DNA of 37,923 nt, taken from positions 1-37,923 of the forward strand of contig JAJPIA010000095.1 in assembly GCA_021324975.1 (NCBI GenBank), given 5' to 3'. Below are positions 1-10,823 of this stretch, piece by piece. The stretch is from Bacillota bacterium. GTDB lineage: Bacteria > Sysuimicrobiota > Sysuimicrobiia > Sysuimicrobiales > Segetimicrobiaceae. Every line of letters begins with the position of its first letter. The first letter of the stretch is position 1. The notes beneath the pieces were generated by a model that did no database searches, was not told the origin of the DNA, and worked only from the letters and a program-made list of their open reading frames with translations. Both the position numbers and the translations under genes were made by a program.

Positions 1-1892
1 ACTCGGTGATCGCGGCGATGATCGGCGGCGAGCCGACGGTCATCCCCAACGCCGAGGGGAGCCGGCTGACGCCCTCCGTCGTCGGGTTCACCAAGACGGG
101 GGAGCGCCTGGTCGGCCAGATGGCCCGGCGGCAGGCGATTCTCAATTCCGAGAACACCGTCTACTCGATCAAACGCTTCATGGGCCGGCGCTACAACGAG
201 GTGGCCGCCGAGCGGTCGATCGTGCCGTACCGGGTCGAGGAAGGCAAGACAGGCAACGCGGTCGTCAACATTCCGGCCGCGGGCAAGACGTTTACGCCGG
301 AAGAGATCTCGGCGATGATCCTGCAAAAGCTGAAGACGGACGCCGAGGCGTACCTGGGCGAGAAGGTGGAGCAGGCCGTCATCACGGTCCCGGCCTACTT
401 CAACGATGCGCAGCGCACGGCCACCCGGAACGCCGGGGAGATCGCCGGCCTCAAGGTGCTGCGGATCATCAACGAGCCGACGGCGTCGTCGCTGGCGTAC
501 GGCCGGCAGCTCGAGGAGAAGCACGCGAAGACGATCCTGGTGTTCGACCTGGGCGGCGGGACGTTCGACGTGTCGGTGCTGGAGATCGGCGAGGGCGTGT
601 ATGAAGTCAAGGCGACGAGCGGCGACACGCACCTCGGCGGCGACGACTTCGACGAGCGCGTGGTGAACTGGCTGGCCGACGAGTTCCGCAAGCAGCAGGG
701 GATCGATCTCCGCGCGGACCGGCAGGCGCTGCAGCGGCTGCGGGAGGCGGCGGAGCGGGCGAAGATCGAGCTCAGCACCGTCGTGCAGACGTCGATCAAC
801 CTGCCGTTCATCACGGCGGATGCGTCGGGCCCGAAGCACCTGGACATGGTGCTCACACGGGCGAAGTTCGACGAGCTGACCGCGGATCTCGTGGAGCGGT
901 GCATCGGACCGTTCAAGCAGGCGCTGTCCGACGCCAAGCTGTCCGAGGGCGACATCAACGAGGTCATCCTGGTCGGCGGGTCCACGCGCATGCCGAGCGT
1001 GCAGGAGCTGGTCCGGCGCCTGACGTGCAAGGAGCCGAACAAAGAGGTCCACCCGGACGAGGTGGTCGCCGTGGGCGCGGCGATCCAGGCCGGCGTGCTC
1101 GGCGGCGAGGTGCGCGAGGTCGTGCTGCTGGACGTGACGCCGCTCTCCCTCGGCATCGAGACGCTCGGCGGCGTCAACACCATCCTGATTCAGCGGAACA
1201 CGACGATCCCGACGCGCAAGACGGAGACGTTCAGCACGGCCGAGGACGGGCAGACCGCCGTCGACATCCACGTGCTCCAGGGTGAGCGGCCGATGGCCCG
1301 GGACAACCGGACGCTCGGGAAGTTTATCCTCGACGGCATCCCCGCGGCGCCGCGCGGCATGCCGCAGATCGAGGTCACGTTCGACATCGATGCCAACGGC
1401 ATCCTGAACGTGTCGGCGAAGGACAAGGCGACGGCGCGCGAGCAGTCCATCAAGATCACCGGGACGGGGACGCTGGACAAGCGCGAGGTCGACCGCCTCG
1501 TCAAGGAGGCCGAGGCCCACGCCGCCGAGGACCAGCAGAGGCGCGACATCGCGGAGGTCAAGAACCGCGGCGACAGCCTCGCGTACCAGACCGAGCGGAT
1601 GCTCAAGGAGGTCGGCGACAAAGTATCGGCCGACGAGCGAGGAAAGGTGGAGACCGCGCTCGCCGAGCTCAAGCAGGCCACGAAGACCGACGACACGGAG
1701 CGCATCAAGCGGGCGACCGAAGCCCTGCAGCAGGCCAGCTACAAGCTCGGCGAGGAGATGTACAAGCGGACGACGGCGGGCGCAACGGCGGGTGCCGGGG
1801 GGGCCCAGGGCGGCGGGGCGCAGCCCGGGAGCTCGGAGGGCGGCGGTGACGATGTCATCGACGCGGAGTTCAAGCCGTCGGACAAACCGTAA
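1..1892 (+). CDS. dnaK: Chaperone DnaK (Hsp70), 5' end cut by window edge
   Basis: ATP-dependent Hsp70 chaperone of the cytoplasm, working with DnaJ and GrpE on unfolded proteins. The reading frame is open to the left edge and its first visible residues ([11 protein letters not shown]) match family positions just after the N-terminal phosphate-1 loop. About a dozen N-terminal residues therefore lie outside the window, and the GTG at 6 and ATG at 18 are internal codons. The phosphate-2 motif [15 protein letters not shown], the adenosine motif [11 protein letters not shown], the substrate-binding domain (around [20 protein letters not shown]) and a Gly-rich tail ending DDVIDAEFK are all in the expected order. 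About 629 residues are visible. It is the first visible gene of a dnaK-grpE-dnaJ-clpB run, and any CIRCE or HspR-type operator would lie upstream of the window. Confidence 0.98.
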   Translation, partial: SVIAAMIGGEPTVIPNAEGSRLTPSVVGFTKTGERLVGQMARRQAILNSENTVYSIKRFMGRRYNEVAAERSIVPYRVEEGKTGNAVVNIPAAGKTFTPEEISAMILQKLKTDAEAYLGEKVEQAVITVPAYFNDAQRTATRNAGEIAGLKVLRIINEPTASSLAYGRQLEEKHAKTILVFDLGGGTFDVSVLEIGEGVYEVKATSGDTHLGGDDFDERVVNWLADEFRKQQGIDLRADRQALQRLREAAERAKIELSTVVQTSINLPFITADASGPKHLDMVLTRAKFDELTADLVERCIGPFKQALSDAKLSEGDINEVILVGGSTRMPSVQELVRRLTCKEPNKEVHPDEVVAVGAAIQAGVLGGEVREVVLLDVTPLSLGIETLGGVNTILIQRNTTIPTRKTETFSTAEDGQTAVDIHVLQGERPMARDNRTLGKFILDGIPAAPRGMPQIEVTFDIDANGILNVSAKDKATAREQSIKITGTGTLDKREVDRLVKEAEAHAAEDQQRRDIAEVKNRGDSLAYQTERMLKEVGDKVSADERGKVETALAELKQATKTDDTERIKRATEALQQASYKLGEEMYKRTTAGATAGAGGAQGGGAQPGSSEGGGDDVIDAEFKPSDKP

Positions 1893-1961
1893 GCGTCGCG
1901 CGAGAGGGCGGGCGCGTGCCCGCCCCAGGATACGCATGTTTGGACCGATTGAGGTGGCGGC

Positions 1962-2627
1962 ATGACGACCGAACACGCGCACGGGCGGCCCGAGGTGGAA
2001 CACACCCCCGGGCCGCTGGAGGACGATGCGGCCCGCGCCGCCGAGCGGCCGGCGGAACCGCAAGACAGCCGCACCGAGGCCGCGGCGCCGGCGCAGGACG
2101 ATGACTTGGCGGGACTCACGCCGGAGGAGCTGCGGGCCAAGGTCCGCGAGGCGCGGGCCGAGGCCCAGCGAAACTGGCAGCAGTTCCTCCACTCCGCCGC
2201 GGACCTGGAAAACTACAAGAGGCTCGCGGCACGCGACCGGCAGGATGCGGTCGACCGGACCCGGCGGCAGGTCCTCGGCGTGGCCCTCGGCGTGCTGGAC
2301 AACCTGGAGCGCGCGCTCACCTATGCCACGGGCCAAGACGCGGAGAGCAAGGCGTTGCGGGACGGTCTGCAGATGGCGCATCGCCAGATGCTCGATCAGC
2401 TCGCGGTGATGGGCGTGCGTCCCATCGACGCCGTGGGGCGCGAGTTTGATCCGCGGCTGCATGAAGCCGTGGCGGCCGTGCCGCCTCTGGACGCGACGCA
2501 GGCGCCGGGCACGGTTGCGGCGGAAGTGCTGCGGGGCTACCGGCTCAACGACGACGTTCTGCGGCCGGCCCGGGTGACCGTGGTCTCGGACATCCAGGGG
2601 GACGGCCGGGGACGGACCGCCGGCTGA
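1962..2627 (+). CDS. grpE: GrpE, nucleotide exchange factor for DnaK
   Basis: Cofactor that releases ADP from DnaK. The 221-residue protein has an acidic, Pro/Ala-rich disordered start (about 1-55), a long helical coiled-coil region (about 55-150) and the C-terminal beta domain. That domain contains the family signature around G-R-E-F-D-P-R-L-H-E-A-V and the later L-R-G-Y-R-L-N-D-D-V-L-R-P-A-R-V. The ATG at 1962 follows a GAGGTGG ribosome-binding site at 1951-1957. It lies 69 bases after dnaK and 66 bases before dnaJ, consistent with one transcript. Length and motif order are normal. Confidence 0.97.
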   Translation: MTTEHAHGRPEVEHTPGPLEDDAARAAERPAEPQDSRTEAAAPAQDDDLAGLTPEELRAKVREARAEAQRNWQQFLHSAADLENYKRLAARDRQDAVDRTRRQVLGVALGVLDNLERALTYATGQDAESKALRDGLQMAHRQMLDQLAVMGVRPIDAVGREFDPRLHEAVAAVPPLDATQAPGTVAAEVLRGYRLNDDVLRPARVTVVSDIQGDGRGRTAG

Positions 2628-2693
2628 GCGGCGGCATGACGCACCTCGGCGGCCGACGACCTCGGCCGGCGGGTGCGCCACGGGGACGGTGCG

Positions 2694-3659
2694 ATGGAGT
2701 TCAAGGATTACTACAAGATTCTCGGGGTCGCGCGTGACGCCGACCAGAAGGCGATCAGCCAGGCGTTTCGTAAGCTGGCGCGCCAGCACCATCCGGACGT
2801 CAATCCCGGCGACGCCGAGGCCGAGCAGCGGTTCAAGGAGATCAACGAGGCCTACCAGGTCCTCAACGATCCGGAGCGGCGGTCGAAGTACGACCAGATC
2901 CTGGACCTCCGGCAGCGCGGCGGTGGATGGGAAGAGCTGCTGCGCCGCGGGGGCGCGCCGGGCGACGACGGCACGTTTACCGTCTTCAGCGAAGGCGTCG
3001 GGCCCGAGGGGCTTGGACAGTTCAGCGAGTTTTTCCAGCAGATCTTCGGCGGCGCCTTCCGGGCGGGCGCGGGACGCCGCCGCGGCCGGGGTGCGGGCGC
3101 GGACCCCTTCGAGGATCTGCTCCGGCAGCGCGGGGCGCGCCGCGCGGCGGGCGATGTCGAGCGGCCCGTGGAGATCACGCTCGAAGAGGCCTACGGCGGG
3201 ACCACGCGCACGGTCACGATCTCGGACGGCCGGGGCGACCGGTCCCTGGACGTGAAGATTCCGAGCGGGGTGCGGGACGGGCAGCGGATCCGCGTCGCGG
3301 GGCAGGCCAACGGCGGCGACCTCTACCTCCTCGTGCGCGTCCGCCCGCATGCGATGTTCGTCCGCGACGACGACAACCTCTCGGTGGAGGTCGCCGTCCC
3401 GGTCTGGACCGCGGCGCTCGGCGGCGAGGCCGAGGTGCCGACCCCGGGCGGGCCCGTGCGCATGACGATCCCGCCCGCATCCCGCGACGGCCGCACGTTT
3501 CGGCTGCGCGGGCGCGGGATGCCGCACCTGCGCGGTAGGGGCGCGGGTGATTTGCTCGCGAAGATTCGACTCGCCCTGCCGGATCCCCTGACGTCCCGAG
3601 ACCGGGAGCTGCTCGAGGAGATGCGGCGGGCGCACGAGCCGGCGGCCAAGACTTCGTAA
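2694..3659 (+). CDS. dnaJ: DnaJ/CbpA-type J-domain co-chaperone without zinc finger
   Basis: Hsp40 co-chaperone that stimulates the DnaK ATPase. The J domain occupies about residues 1-70, with the HPD motif in Q-H-H-P-D-V-N. A Gly/Phe/Arg-rich linker (about 75-160) follows, then two beta-sandwich substrate-binding domains and a C-terminal dimerisation helix. The four CxxCxGxG zinc-finger repeats of classical DnaJ are absent, so this is a class II, CbpA-like protein of 321 residues. I chose the ATG at 2694 ([12 protein letters not shown]) because the J domain begins there; the frame is open from a GTG at 2673. Its place between grpE and clpB argues that it is the main DnaJ of this operon, as in Thermus, whose DnaJ also lacks the zinc finger. 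Confidence 0.95.
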   Translation: MEFKDYYKILGVARDADQKAISQAFRKLARQHHPDVNPGDAEAEQRFKEINEAYQVLNDPERRSKYDQILDLRQRGGGWEELLRRGGAPGDDGTFTVFSEGVGPEGLGQFSEFFQQIFGGAFRAGAGRRRGRGAGADPFEDLLRQRGARRAAGDVERPVEITLEEAYGGTTRTVTISDGRGDRSLDVKIPSGVRDGQRIRVAGQANGGDLYLLVRVRPHAMFVRDDDNLSVEVAVPVWTAALGGEAEVPTPGGPVRMTIPPASRDGRTFRLRGRGMPHLRGRGAGDLLAKIRLALPDPLTSRDRELLEEMRRAHEPAAKTS

Positions 3660-3687
3660 ACCACAATTTTTGACGAGGCGACAATCG

Positions 3688-6297
<2,610 letters not shown>

Positions 6298-6344
6298 CGG
6301 CTCCGCGGCCCGGCCGCGCCTGCGCCGAGCAGGGTGCGCGTACC

Positions 6345-6379
6345 CCGCGGGGAAGTGTTGCCCACCTGCTTCCCCGCGG
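6345..6379 (+). promoter_or_regulatory. Perfect 11-bp hairpin between clpB and the spermidine-synthase-like gene
   Basis: CCGCGGGGAAG at 6345-6355 is exactly complementary to CTTCCCCGCGG at 6369-6379, leaving a 13-base loop. The right arm ends in the first two bases of GGAGGG (6378-6383), the likely Shine-Dalgarno of the next gene. No T-run follows, so a classical intrinsic terminator is unlikely. Control of translation or of readthrough from clpB is the better guess. The pairing is seen directly; the function is inferred. Confidence 0.55.
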
Positions 6380-6388
6380 AGGGCAGCC

Positions 6389-7879
6389 ATTCTTCAACTC
6401 ATCGTCTTCACGAGCGGCGGCGTGCTGCTTGCGCTGGAGATCGTCGCGAGCCGGGTGGTGGCCCCCTACTTCGGCAACTCGATCTACGTGTGGGGCAGCC
6501 TCATCGGGGTGTTTCTGGCGGCGCTCAGCCTTGGGTACTTTCTCGGCGGGCGGATCGCCACGCGCTGGCCGTCGTGGGGCCCGTTCCTTGCGCTCGTGTT
6601 GGCCGCCGGCGTCTGCATCTACCCGATTCCACACGTCGCGGGCGACATTCTCGGCGCGATCGCGGCCCGCGACTACGGGCCGCGGGCCAACCCGCTGGCG
6701 GGCGCCATGGCGCTCTTCTTCCTGCCGAGCGTCCTGCTCGGCACGATCTCGCCGTATGCGGTGCGCCTGAGCGCGCGGTCCGTGGAGGGGATCGGCAACG
6801 TCGCGGGCGTCCTCTACGCGCTGAGCACGCTCGGCAGCATCGCGGGGACGCTGCTCGCGGCGTTCGTGCTGATCTCCGCGTTCGGCGTACGCGCCATCGT
6901 GCAGATCCTCGGCGCGACCGAGATGGCGCTCGCCGTGCTGGGGTTCCTGTGGTCCCGGCGGCTGCGCGGCGCCGGGGCTGCCGCCGCGGTCACAGCCGCC
7001 GTGCTCGCCGCCACCGCCGCGGTGCCGCCCGACGGGCCGGACGTGGTGTACGCCCAGGACACGATCTACCACCGTATCACAGTGAGCGACGAGGGTGCCT
7101 ACCGGTACCTCAGGCTGGACCGGTACTGGCAGAGCGCGGTCGAGCGCGGCGCGCCGCGCGTCACCGTCTTCCCCTACACGGACTACCTGCATCTCGGCGT
7201 CCTGTTCGCGCGGGCGGTGCGCCGCGTGCTGTTCGTTGGGATGGGCGGCGGCACCGCGCCGACCCGGTTCTATCATGACTACCCGCGCGTCCACATCGAC
7301 GTCGTGGAGATCGATCCCGCGGTCGTGGCGACGGCCCGGCGGTTCTTCGCCCTCCCCGACGATCCGCGTGTCGCCGTGCACATGCAGGATGGCCGCCTGT
7401 GGATGCGCCGGACCGTCGATCGGTACGATCTCATCGTCCTGGACGCGTACTTGATCGACACGATCCCGTTCCATCTGGCGACGCTGGAGTTCTACGAGAG
7501 CGCCACGGCCCACCTCACGCCCGGGGGGGCCGTCGTGAGCAACGTGATCGGCGCCATCCGTGGACCGCAGAGCCCGCTGTTCCGGGCGTTCTACAAGACG
7601 TTCCGCACGGTCTTTCCGTCGGTGTACGTGTTCCCGGTCGGCGGTGACGCCGGCGAGGGCCTGCAGAACATCATCCTCATCGGCGCGACCGGCCCCGCGT
7701 TGAGCCCTGCGGACGTGCGGGCGCGCGCCGCGCACGCCGTCGCGGACGGGGCCGTCCGGATCGCCGGGTTTGCCCGCGACGCCGCCGACCTCTATACCGG
7801 CCCGATCGAGACGCAGGACGTGCCGGTGCTGACCGACGACTATGCGCCGACCGATCTGCTTGTCGCATCCGGGCGCTGA
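6389..7879 (+). CDS. Membrane-anchored spermidine-synthase-like protein, probable AUU start
   Basis: A fused integral-membrane and spermidine-synthase-like protein. Residues about 1-210 hold several hydrophobic segments with the family pattern L-E-I-V-A-S-R-V-V-A-P-Y-F-G-N-S and G-Y-F-L-G-G-R. Residues about 220-496 form a Rossmann-type domain with GMGGG (284-288), VEID (306-309) and D-L-I-V-L-D-A-Y. Aminopropyl transfer is not proven for this family, and some members may do something else. No ATG, GTG or TTG lies in frame between the clpB stop and the first conserved residue. An ATT at 6389 sits 6 bases after GGAGG (6378-6382) and places I-L-Q-L-I-V-F at the N-terminus, as in homologues. The only other in-frame start is a GTG at 6212 inside clpB, which would add 59 unlikely residues. 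A sequencing frameshift is the other explanation. Confidence 0.85.
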   Translation: MLQLIVFTSGGVLLALEIVASRVVAPYFGNSIYVWGSLIGVFLAALSLGYFLGGRIATRWPSWGPFLALVLAAGVCIYPIPHVAGDILGAIAARDYGPRANPLAGAMALFFLPSVLLGTISPYAVRLSARSVEGIGNVAGVLYALSTLGSIAGTLLAAFVLISAFGVRAIVQILGATEMALAVLGFLWSRRLRGAGAAAAVTAAVLAATAAVPPDGPDVVYAQDTIYHRITVSDEGAYRYLRLDRYWQSAVERGAPRVTVFPYTDYLHLGVLFARAVRRVLFVGMGGGTAPTRFYHDYPRVHIDVVEIDPAVVATARRFFALPDDPRVAVHMQDGRLWMRRTVDRYDLIVLDAYLIDTIPFHLATLEFYESATAHLTPGGAVVSNVIGAIRGPQSPLFRAFYKTFRTVFPSVYVFPVGGDAGEGLQNIILIGATGPALSPADVRARAAHAVADGAVRIAGFARDAADLYTGPIETQDVPVLTDDYAPTDLLVASGR

Positions 7880-7894
7880 TCGGAGGGACCGCCG

Positions 7895-8116
7895 GTGCCG
7901 GTGCTCAAGTTGGCCATCGGAGACGTCATCCAAACGCGCAAAGCCCACCCATGCGGGGACGACCGCTGGGAAATCGTCCGGCTCGGCGCCGATATCGGCA
8001 TCCGCTGCCTCGGCTGCGGGCGCTACGTGCTGATGCCGCGGTCGAAGCTCGAACGCCGGATCAAGGCGTTCACGAAGCGCGGTCCCGCCGCGGCGGAGGA
8101 GCCCGGCCGGGCCTGA
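7895..8116 (+). CDS. DUF951 family small zinc-ribbon-like protein
   Basis: A 73-residue protein of the DUF951 family (COG4481), whose function is unknown. It shows the family pattern G-D-V-I-Q-T-R-K-A-H-P-C-G, then W-E-I-V-R-L-G-A-D-I-G-I-R-C-L-G-C-G and M-P-R-S-K-L-E-R. The three conserved cysteines (one in HPCG, two in CLGC) could bind metal. The GTG start at 7895 follows CGGAGGG at 7881-7887. It lies 15 bases after the preceding gene and 32 bases before ychF, so the three probably share a transcript. The family is best known in Firmicutes, where it is commonly found next to ychF, and that supports the taxonomic reading of the window. Confidence 0.92.
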   Translation: MPVLKLAIGDVIQTRKAHPCGDDRWEIVRLGADIGIRCLGCGRYVLMPRSKLERRIKAFTKRGPAAAEEPGRA

Positions 8117-8148
8117 GGTGCGCGTCCGCGCGCCCGCCGGAGAGCACC

Positions 8149-9246
8149 GTGTCGCTGACCTGCGGCCTGATCGGGTTGCCCAACGCCGGGAAGTCGACCC
8201 TGTTTCGCGCGATCACCGTGGCCCACGCCGAGATCGCGCCCTACCCGTTTACGACGATCGCGCCGAATGTCGGGGTGGTCCGGATTCCGGACGATCGGCT
8301 CAGCGCCGTGGCGGCCGTCACGCATCCAGAGCGCGTCGTGCCGGCCACGCTGGAGCTGGTCGACATCGCCGGGCTCGTGCGCAACGCCCACGCGGGCGAG
8401 GGGCTCGGCAACCAATTCTTGGGCCACATCCGCGAAGTGGACGCCCTGCTCCATGTCGTGCGCTGCTTCGGCGGCCCCGCGGCGCACGTGGAAGGCGGCG
8501 TGGACCCGGTGCGGGACATCGGCATCGTAGACTCGGAGCTACTGCTCGCCGATCTGGCGGCGGTCGAGAGGGCGCAGACTCAGGTAGCGCCACGAGCGCG
8601 GACCGGAGACCGTGCGGCGCGCGAGGAAGAGACCGTGCTCAACGGGCTGGCCGCCCACTTGTCCGGCGGCCGGCCGGCGCGGTCGTTCACCGTGCCCCAG
8701 ATGGCCGAGGCGGCAGCTCAGGTCATCGGCCGTCTCCATTCCCTCACCGCCCGGCCGGTCCTGTACGTCGCCAACCTCGACGACCGCGATCCGGCAAGCC
8801 GTGCCGCCTTCGACACGGTGGAGCGCTACGCGGCCGGGACCGGCGCGCAGGCGCTGGGGCTCTACGGCAAGCTGGAGCTGGAACTGTCGGAGCTTCCGCC
8901 GGACGAGGCGTCCCAGTTCCTCGCCGCGCTGGGCCTCTCCGAGCGCGGGCTGCCGCGCCTGGTTCAGGCGTGCCGGTCGCTCCTGCGACTCCATACGTTC
9001 TTCTCGATCGCGTCCGCGGAAGTACGGGCCTGGCACGTCCCCGCAGGGACGCGTGCTCCCAAGGCGGCGGGCCGGATCCACACGGATATGGAGCGCGGGT
9101 TCATCCGGGCGGAGGTCATCGCGTGGGAGGACCTTGTCGCCTGCGGATCCGTCGCCGCCGCGCGCGAGGGAGGGATGCTGCGGCTGGAAGGGAAGGAGTA
9201 CCTGGTCCGCGACGGCGACGTGATCACGTTTCGCTTCGCGGCCTAA
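8149..9246 (+). CDS. ychF: YchF/OLA1-type ribosome-binding ATPase
   Basis: Universally conserved P-loop NTPase of the Obg branch that prefers ATP and binds ribosomes. The 365-residue length is normal. P-loop GLPNAGKST is at residues 9-17, and the switch II motif D-I-A-G-L-V is near 72-77. The G4 position reads N-L-D-D, the YchF form that fits ATP rather than GTP. A helical insert follows, then the C-terminal TGS domain, recognisable from A-P-K-A-A-G-R-I-H-T-D-M-E-R-G-F to L-V-R-D-G-D-V-I-T-F-R-F. The GTG at 8149 is chosen because the family starts two or three residues before the first beta strand; the frame is open further upstream. Its position before rpsF matches yyaF-rpsF of Bacillus. Confidence 0.96.
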   Translation: MSLTCGLIGLPNAGKSTLFRAITVAHAEIAPYPFTTIAPNVGVVRIPDDRLSAVAAVTHPERVVPATLELVDIAGLVRNAHAGEGLGNQFLGHIREVDALLHVVRCFGGPAAHVEGGVDPVRDIGIVDSELLLADLAAVERAQTQVAPRARTGDRAAREEETVLNGLAAHLSGGRPARSFTVPQMAEAAAQVIGRLHSLTARPVLYVANLDDRDPASRAAFDTVERYAAGTGAQALGLYGKLELELSELPPDEASQFLAALGLSERGLPRLVQACRSLLRLHTFFSIASAEVRAWHVPAGTRAPKAAGRIHTDMERGFIRAEVIAWEDLVACGSVAAAREGGMLRLEGKEYLVRDGDVITFRFAA

Positions 9247-9302
9247 GCCGCCGCGGACGCCCCTGTACCTGGTCTCTTGCGGCCCTCTACGGCCGGGGTT
9301 TC

Positions 9303-9332
9303 TTGAGGCCGGTATGCGGCACATGCTATAAT
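9303..9332 (+). promoter_or_regulatory. Sigma-70 type promoter of the rpsF operon
   Basis: TTGAGG at 9303-9308 and TATAAT at 9327-9332 are separated by 18 bases. The -10 is a perfect consensus and the -35 matches at four of six positions. It lies 57 bases after the ychF stop and about 160 bases before rpsF, so transcription should start near 9339 with a leader of about 155 bases. Confidence 0.75.
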
Positions 9333-9368
9333 CGACTGTCGGTTTGACGTCGTGCAATTGCATAGCGG

Positions 9369-9389
9369 GCGGCCGCGTCGCGCGGCCGC
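9369..9389 (+). promoter_or_regulatory. Hairpin in the rpsF leader
   Basis: GCGGCCGCG at 9369-9377 pairs exactly with CGCGGCCGC at 9381-9389 across a 3-base TCG loop, within the transcribed leader of rpsF. Leaders of rpsF in several bacteria carry an S6:S18 binding structure that controls translation. I cannot identify the conserved bulge of that element here, so a feedback role is only a possibility. The GC-rich background makes chance stems more common. Confidence 0.4.
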
Positions 9390-9494
9390 GGCCTTCCTGC
9401 TCTGTCGGGCTTCGCGCGGCGCACCCGCGTGGAGGCACACGGCAGGGCCGTGGGATCGACTCGACCCGAACGTCCGGAGGAAGGAGGGTGCCGA

Positions 9495-10052
9495 TTGAGC
9501 ACCTATGAGATTGTGGCCATTGTTCGTCCTGATCTCGACGAGGAAGCGCTGACCGCCGCCATCGAGCGGATCCACCAGCGGATCGCCGAGAACGGGGGCA
9601 CCGTAAAGTCCGCGGATCGCTGGGGCAAACGCAAGCTCGCCTACCCCATCCAGAATCACCGCGACGGCTTCTACTTGATGACGGTCTTCGAGCTCGACTC
9701 CGGCCGCGTGGGACCGCTCCGGCAGACGCTGGGCCTCCACGAAGCGTTACTGCGATTTACCGTCGCGACGCATCGGATCGCCGCGCCGGCGGCCGCGGGA
9801 GCCTCAAGTACCGCCGCGCCGGCCGGTCACACCTCGGCCGCGGGAGCCTCAAGTGCCGCCGCGCCGGCCGGTCACACCTCGACCGCGGGGACCTCAAGTA
9901 CCGCCGCGCCGGCCGGTCACACCTCGGCCGCGGGAGCCTCAAGTGCCGCCGCGCCGGCCGGTCAGGCCCCGACCACGGGAACCCCAGGTACCGCCGCCGC
10001 CGGCGGAGAGGAACGGCCGGCGGGTCCGGCCACGGGTGGTGCCCATGTATAA
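9495..10052 (+). CDS. rpsF: Ribosomal protein S6 with a repeat-encoded C-terminal tail
   Basis: Small-subunit protein S6, partner of S18 on 16S rRNA. Residues 1 to about 95 form a normal S6 domain (L-S-T-Y-E-I-V-A-I-V-R-P to L-L-R-F-T-V-A-T-H). The start is the TTG at 9495, seven bases after a near-perfect AAGGAGG at 9481-9487. The family's usual length is about 95-100 residues, but here about 85 more follow. They are made of Ala, Ser, Thr, Gly, Pro and His in a 15-residue repeat (G-A-S-S-x-A-A-P-A-G-H-T-S-x-A), then a short Gly/Pro/Glu end. Such tails are expected to be disordered. The last eight bases overlap ssb, so translation of the two may be coupled. Confidence 0.94.
   Translation: MSTYEIVAIVRPDLDEEALTAAIERIHQRIAENGGTVKSADRWGKRKLAYPIQNHRDGFYLMTVFELDSGRVGPLRQTLGLHEALLRFTVATHRIAAPAAAGASSTAAPAGHTSAAGASSAAAPAGHTSTAGTSSTAAPAGHTSAAGASSAAAPAGQAPTTGTPGTAAAGGEERPAGPATGGAHV
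9797..9990 (+). repeat. 45-bp in-frame tandem repeat in the 3' part of rpsF
   Basis: Units start at 9797, 9842, 9887 and 9932, with a degenerate partial fifth from 9977. Each begins GGGAGCCTCAAGT or a close variant and contains GCCGCGCCGGCCGGTCACAC. The unit is a multiple of three, so changes in copy number keep S6 in frame. The fourth and fifth units diverge most. Confidence 0.9.
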
Positions 10053-10452
10053 TCGCATCATCCTCATCGGCCGTCTTACCCGCGATCCCGAGCTACGCTA
10101 CGTCCCAAACGGCGCACCCGTCGCGTCCTTCACGCTCGCGGTCGACCGGCCGTTTCGCGATCAGCAGGGCAACCGGGAGACCGACTTCATCGACATCGTA
10201 GCCTGGCGAAAGCTGGCGGAGCAGGTGAGCCAGTACATGACAAAGGGCCGAATGGTGGCCGTGGAGGGTCGGCTGCAGATCCGGTCCTACGAGACGCAGG
10301 ACGGGCAGCGGCGCAAGGTCGCCGAGGTCGTCGCCGACGGCATTCGGTTCCTCGATCGCGGCGATCGCGCGCGCGCCGCGGCCGCTCCTGCCGACACCGG
10401 GATGGGCGACGAGCCGGCGCAAGGCGGCCAGGACGAAGACGTGCCGTTCTAG
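10045..10452 (+). CDS. ssb: Single-stranded DNA-binding protein
   Basis: Binds single-stranded DNA during replication and repair. The 135-residue protein has an N-terminal OB fold (about 1-105) with M-Y-N-R-I-I-L-I-G-R-L-T-R-D-P-E-L-R-Y and D-F-I-D-I-V-A-W-R-K-L-A-E-Q. A short Ala/Gly/Asp-rich linker leads to the acidic tip D-E-D-V-P-F, the docking peptide for repair and replication partners. The ATG at 10045 overlaps the end of rpsF by eight bases and gives the standard N-terminus. The rpsF-ssb-rpsR order is widespread in Firmicutes and many other bacteria. The length is slightly short because the linker is brief. Confidence 0.96.
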   Translation: MYNRIILIGRLTRDPELRYVPNGAPVASFTLAVDRPFRDQQGNRETDFIDIVAWRKLAEQVSQYMTKGRMVAVEGRLQIRSYETQDGQRRKVAEVVADGIRFLDRGDRARAAAAPADTGMGDEPAQGGQDEDVPF

Positions 10453-10527
10453 GCACGGTCGAAGCTCAGACCGCTTTGGCGCGCCCCACGCGCCGGCGTT
10501 GCACGAACAAGCCTCAGGAGGGACGCC

Positions 10528-10788
10528 ATGCCCGAAGTAAAGGAACGCGAATCACGCCCGCGCCGGGATTACCGGCGGCGCCCGCGGCGCAAGGTCTGTT
10601 CGTTTTGCGCCGAAAAGGCGACGTTCATCGACTACAAGGAAGTCAATCGCCTGAGGCGATTCGTAACGGAGCGCGGCAAGATCTTGCCGCGGCGCGTCTC
10701 CGGCAACTGCGCGAGGCATCAGCGCGCCCTCGCTGTGGCGATCAAGCGCGCGAGAGAACTCGCCCTCCTGCCGTACACCGGGGAGTAA
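10528..10788 (+). CDS. rpsR: Ribosomal protein S18, cysteine-containing form
   Basis: Small-subunit protein S18, which binds S6 and 16S rRNA. The 86-residue protein has a basic N-terminal tail rich in Arg, then K-V-C-S-F-C-A-E-K, the core [13 protein letters not shown] and the signature [18 protein letters not shown]. The CxxC pair plus the later Cys and His mark the zinc-capable form of the family. The ATG at 10528 is preceded by CAGGAGGG at 10516-10523. The gene sits 75 bases after ssb, in the same operon. Confidence 0.97.
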   Translation: MPEVKERESRPRRDYRRRPRRKVCSFCAEKATFIDYKEVNRLRRFVTERGKILPRRVSGNCARHQRALAVAIKRARELALLPYTGE

Positions 10789-10823
10789 GGATCGCCTCAG
10801 GACAAGTCCGCTCCACCGGCGTC

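Noticed and set aside
2641-2676. Imperfect GC-rich hairpin between grpE and dnaJ (GCACC...GGCCG with CGGCC...GGTGC).
   Set aside because: The stem is interrupted by mismatches and such structures are expected by chance at this GC content; there is no T-run.
9797-9990. Regular 45-bp repeats that could suggest a CRISPR-like array.
   Set aside because: There are no unique spacers. The repeats are contiguous, in frame within rpsF and encode a peptide repeat.
10048-10053. A perfect TATAAT at the rpsF/ssb junction.
   Set aside because: It is formed by the ssb start (ATG-TAT-AAT) and has no -35 at the right distance. The genes overlap and are better explained by one transcript.
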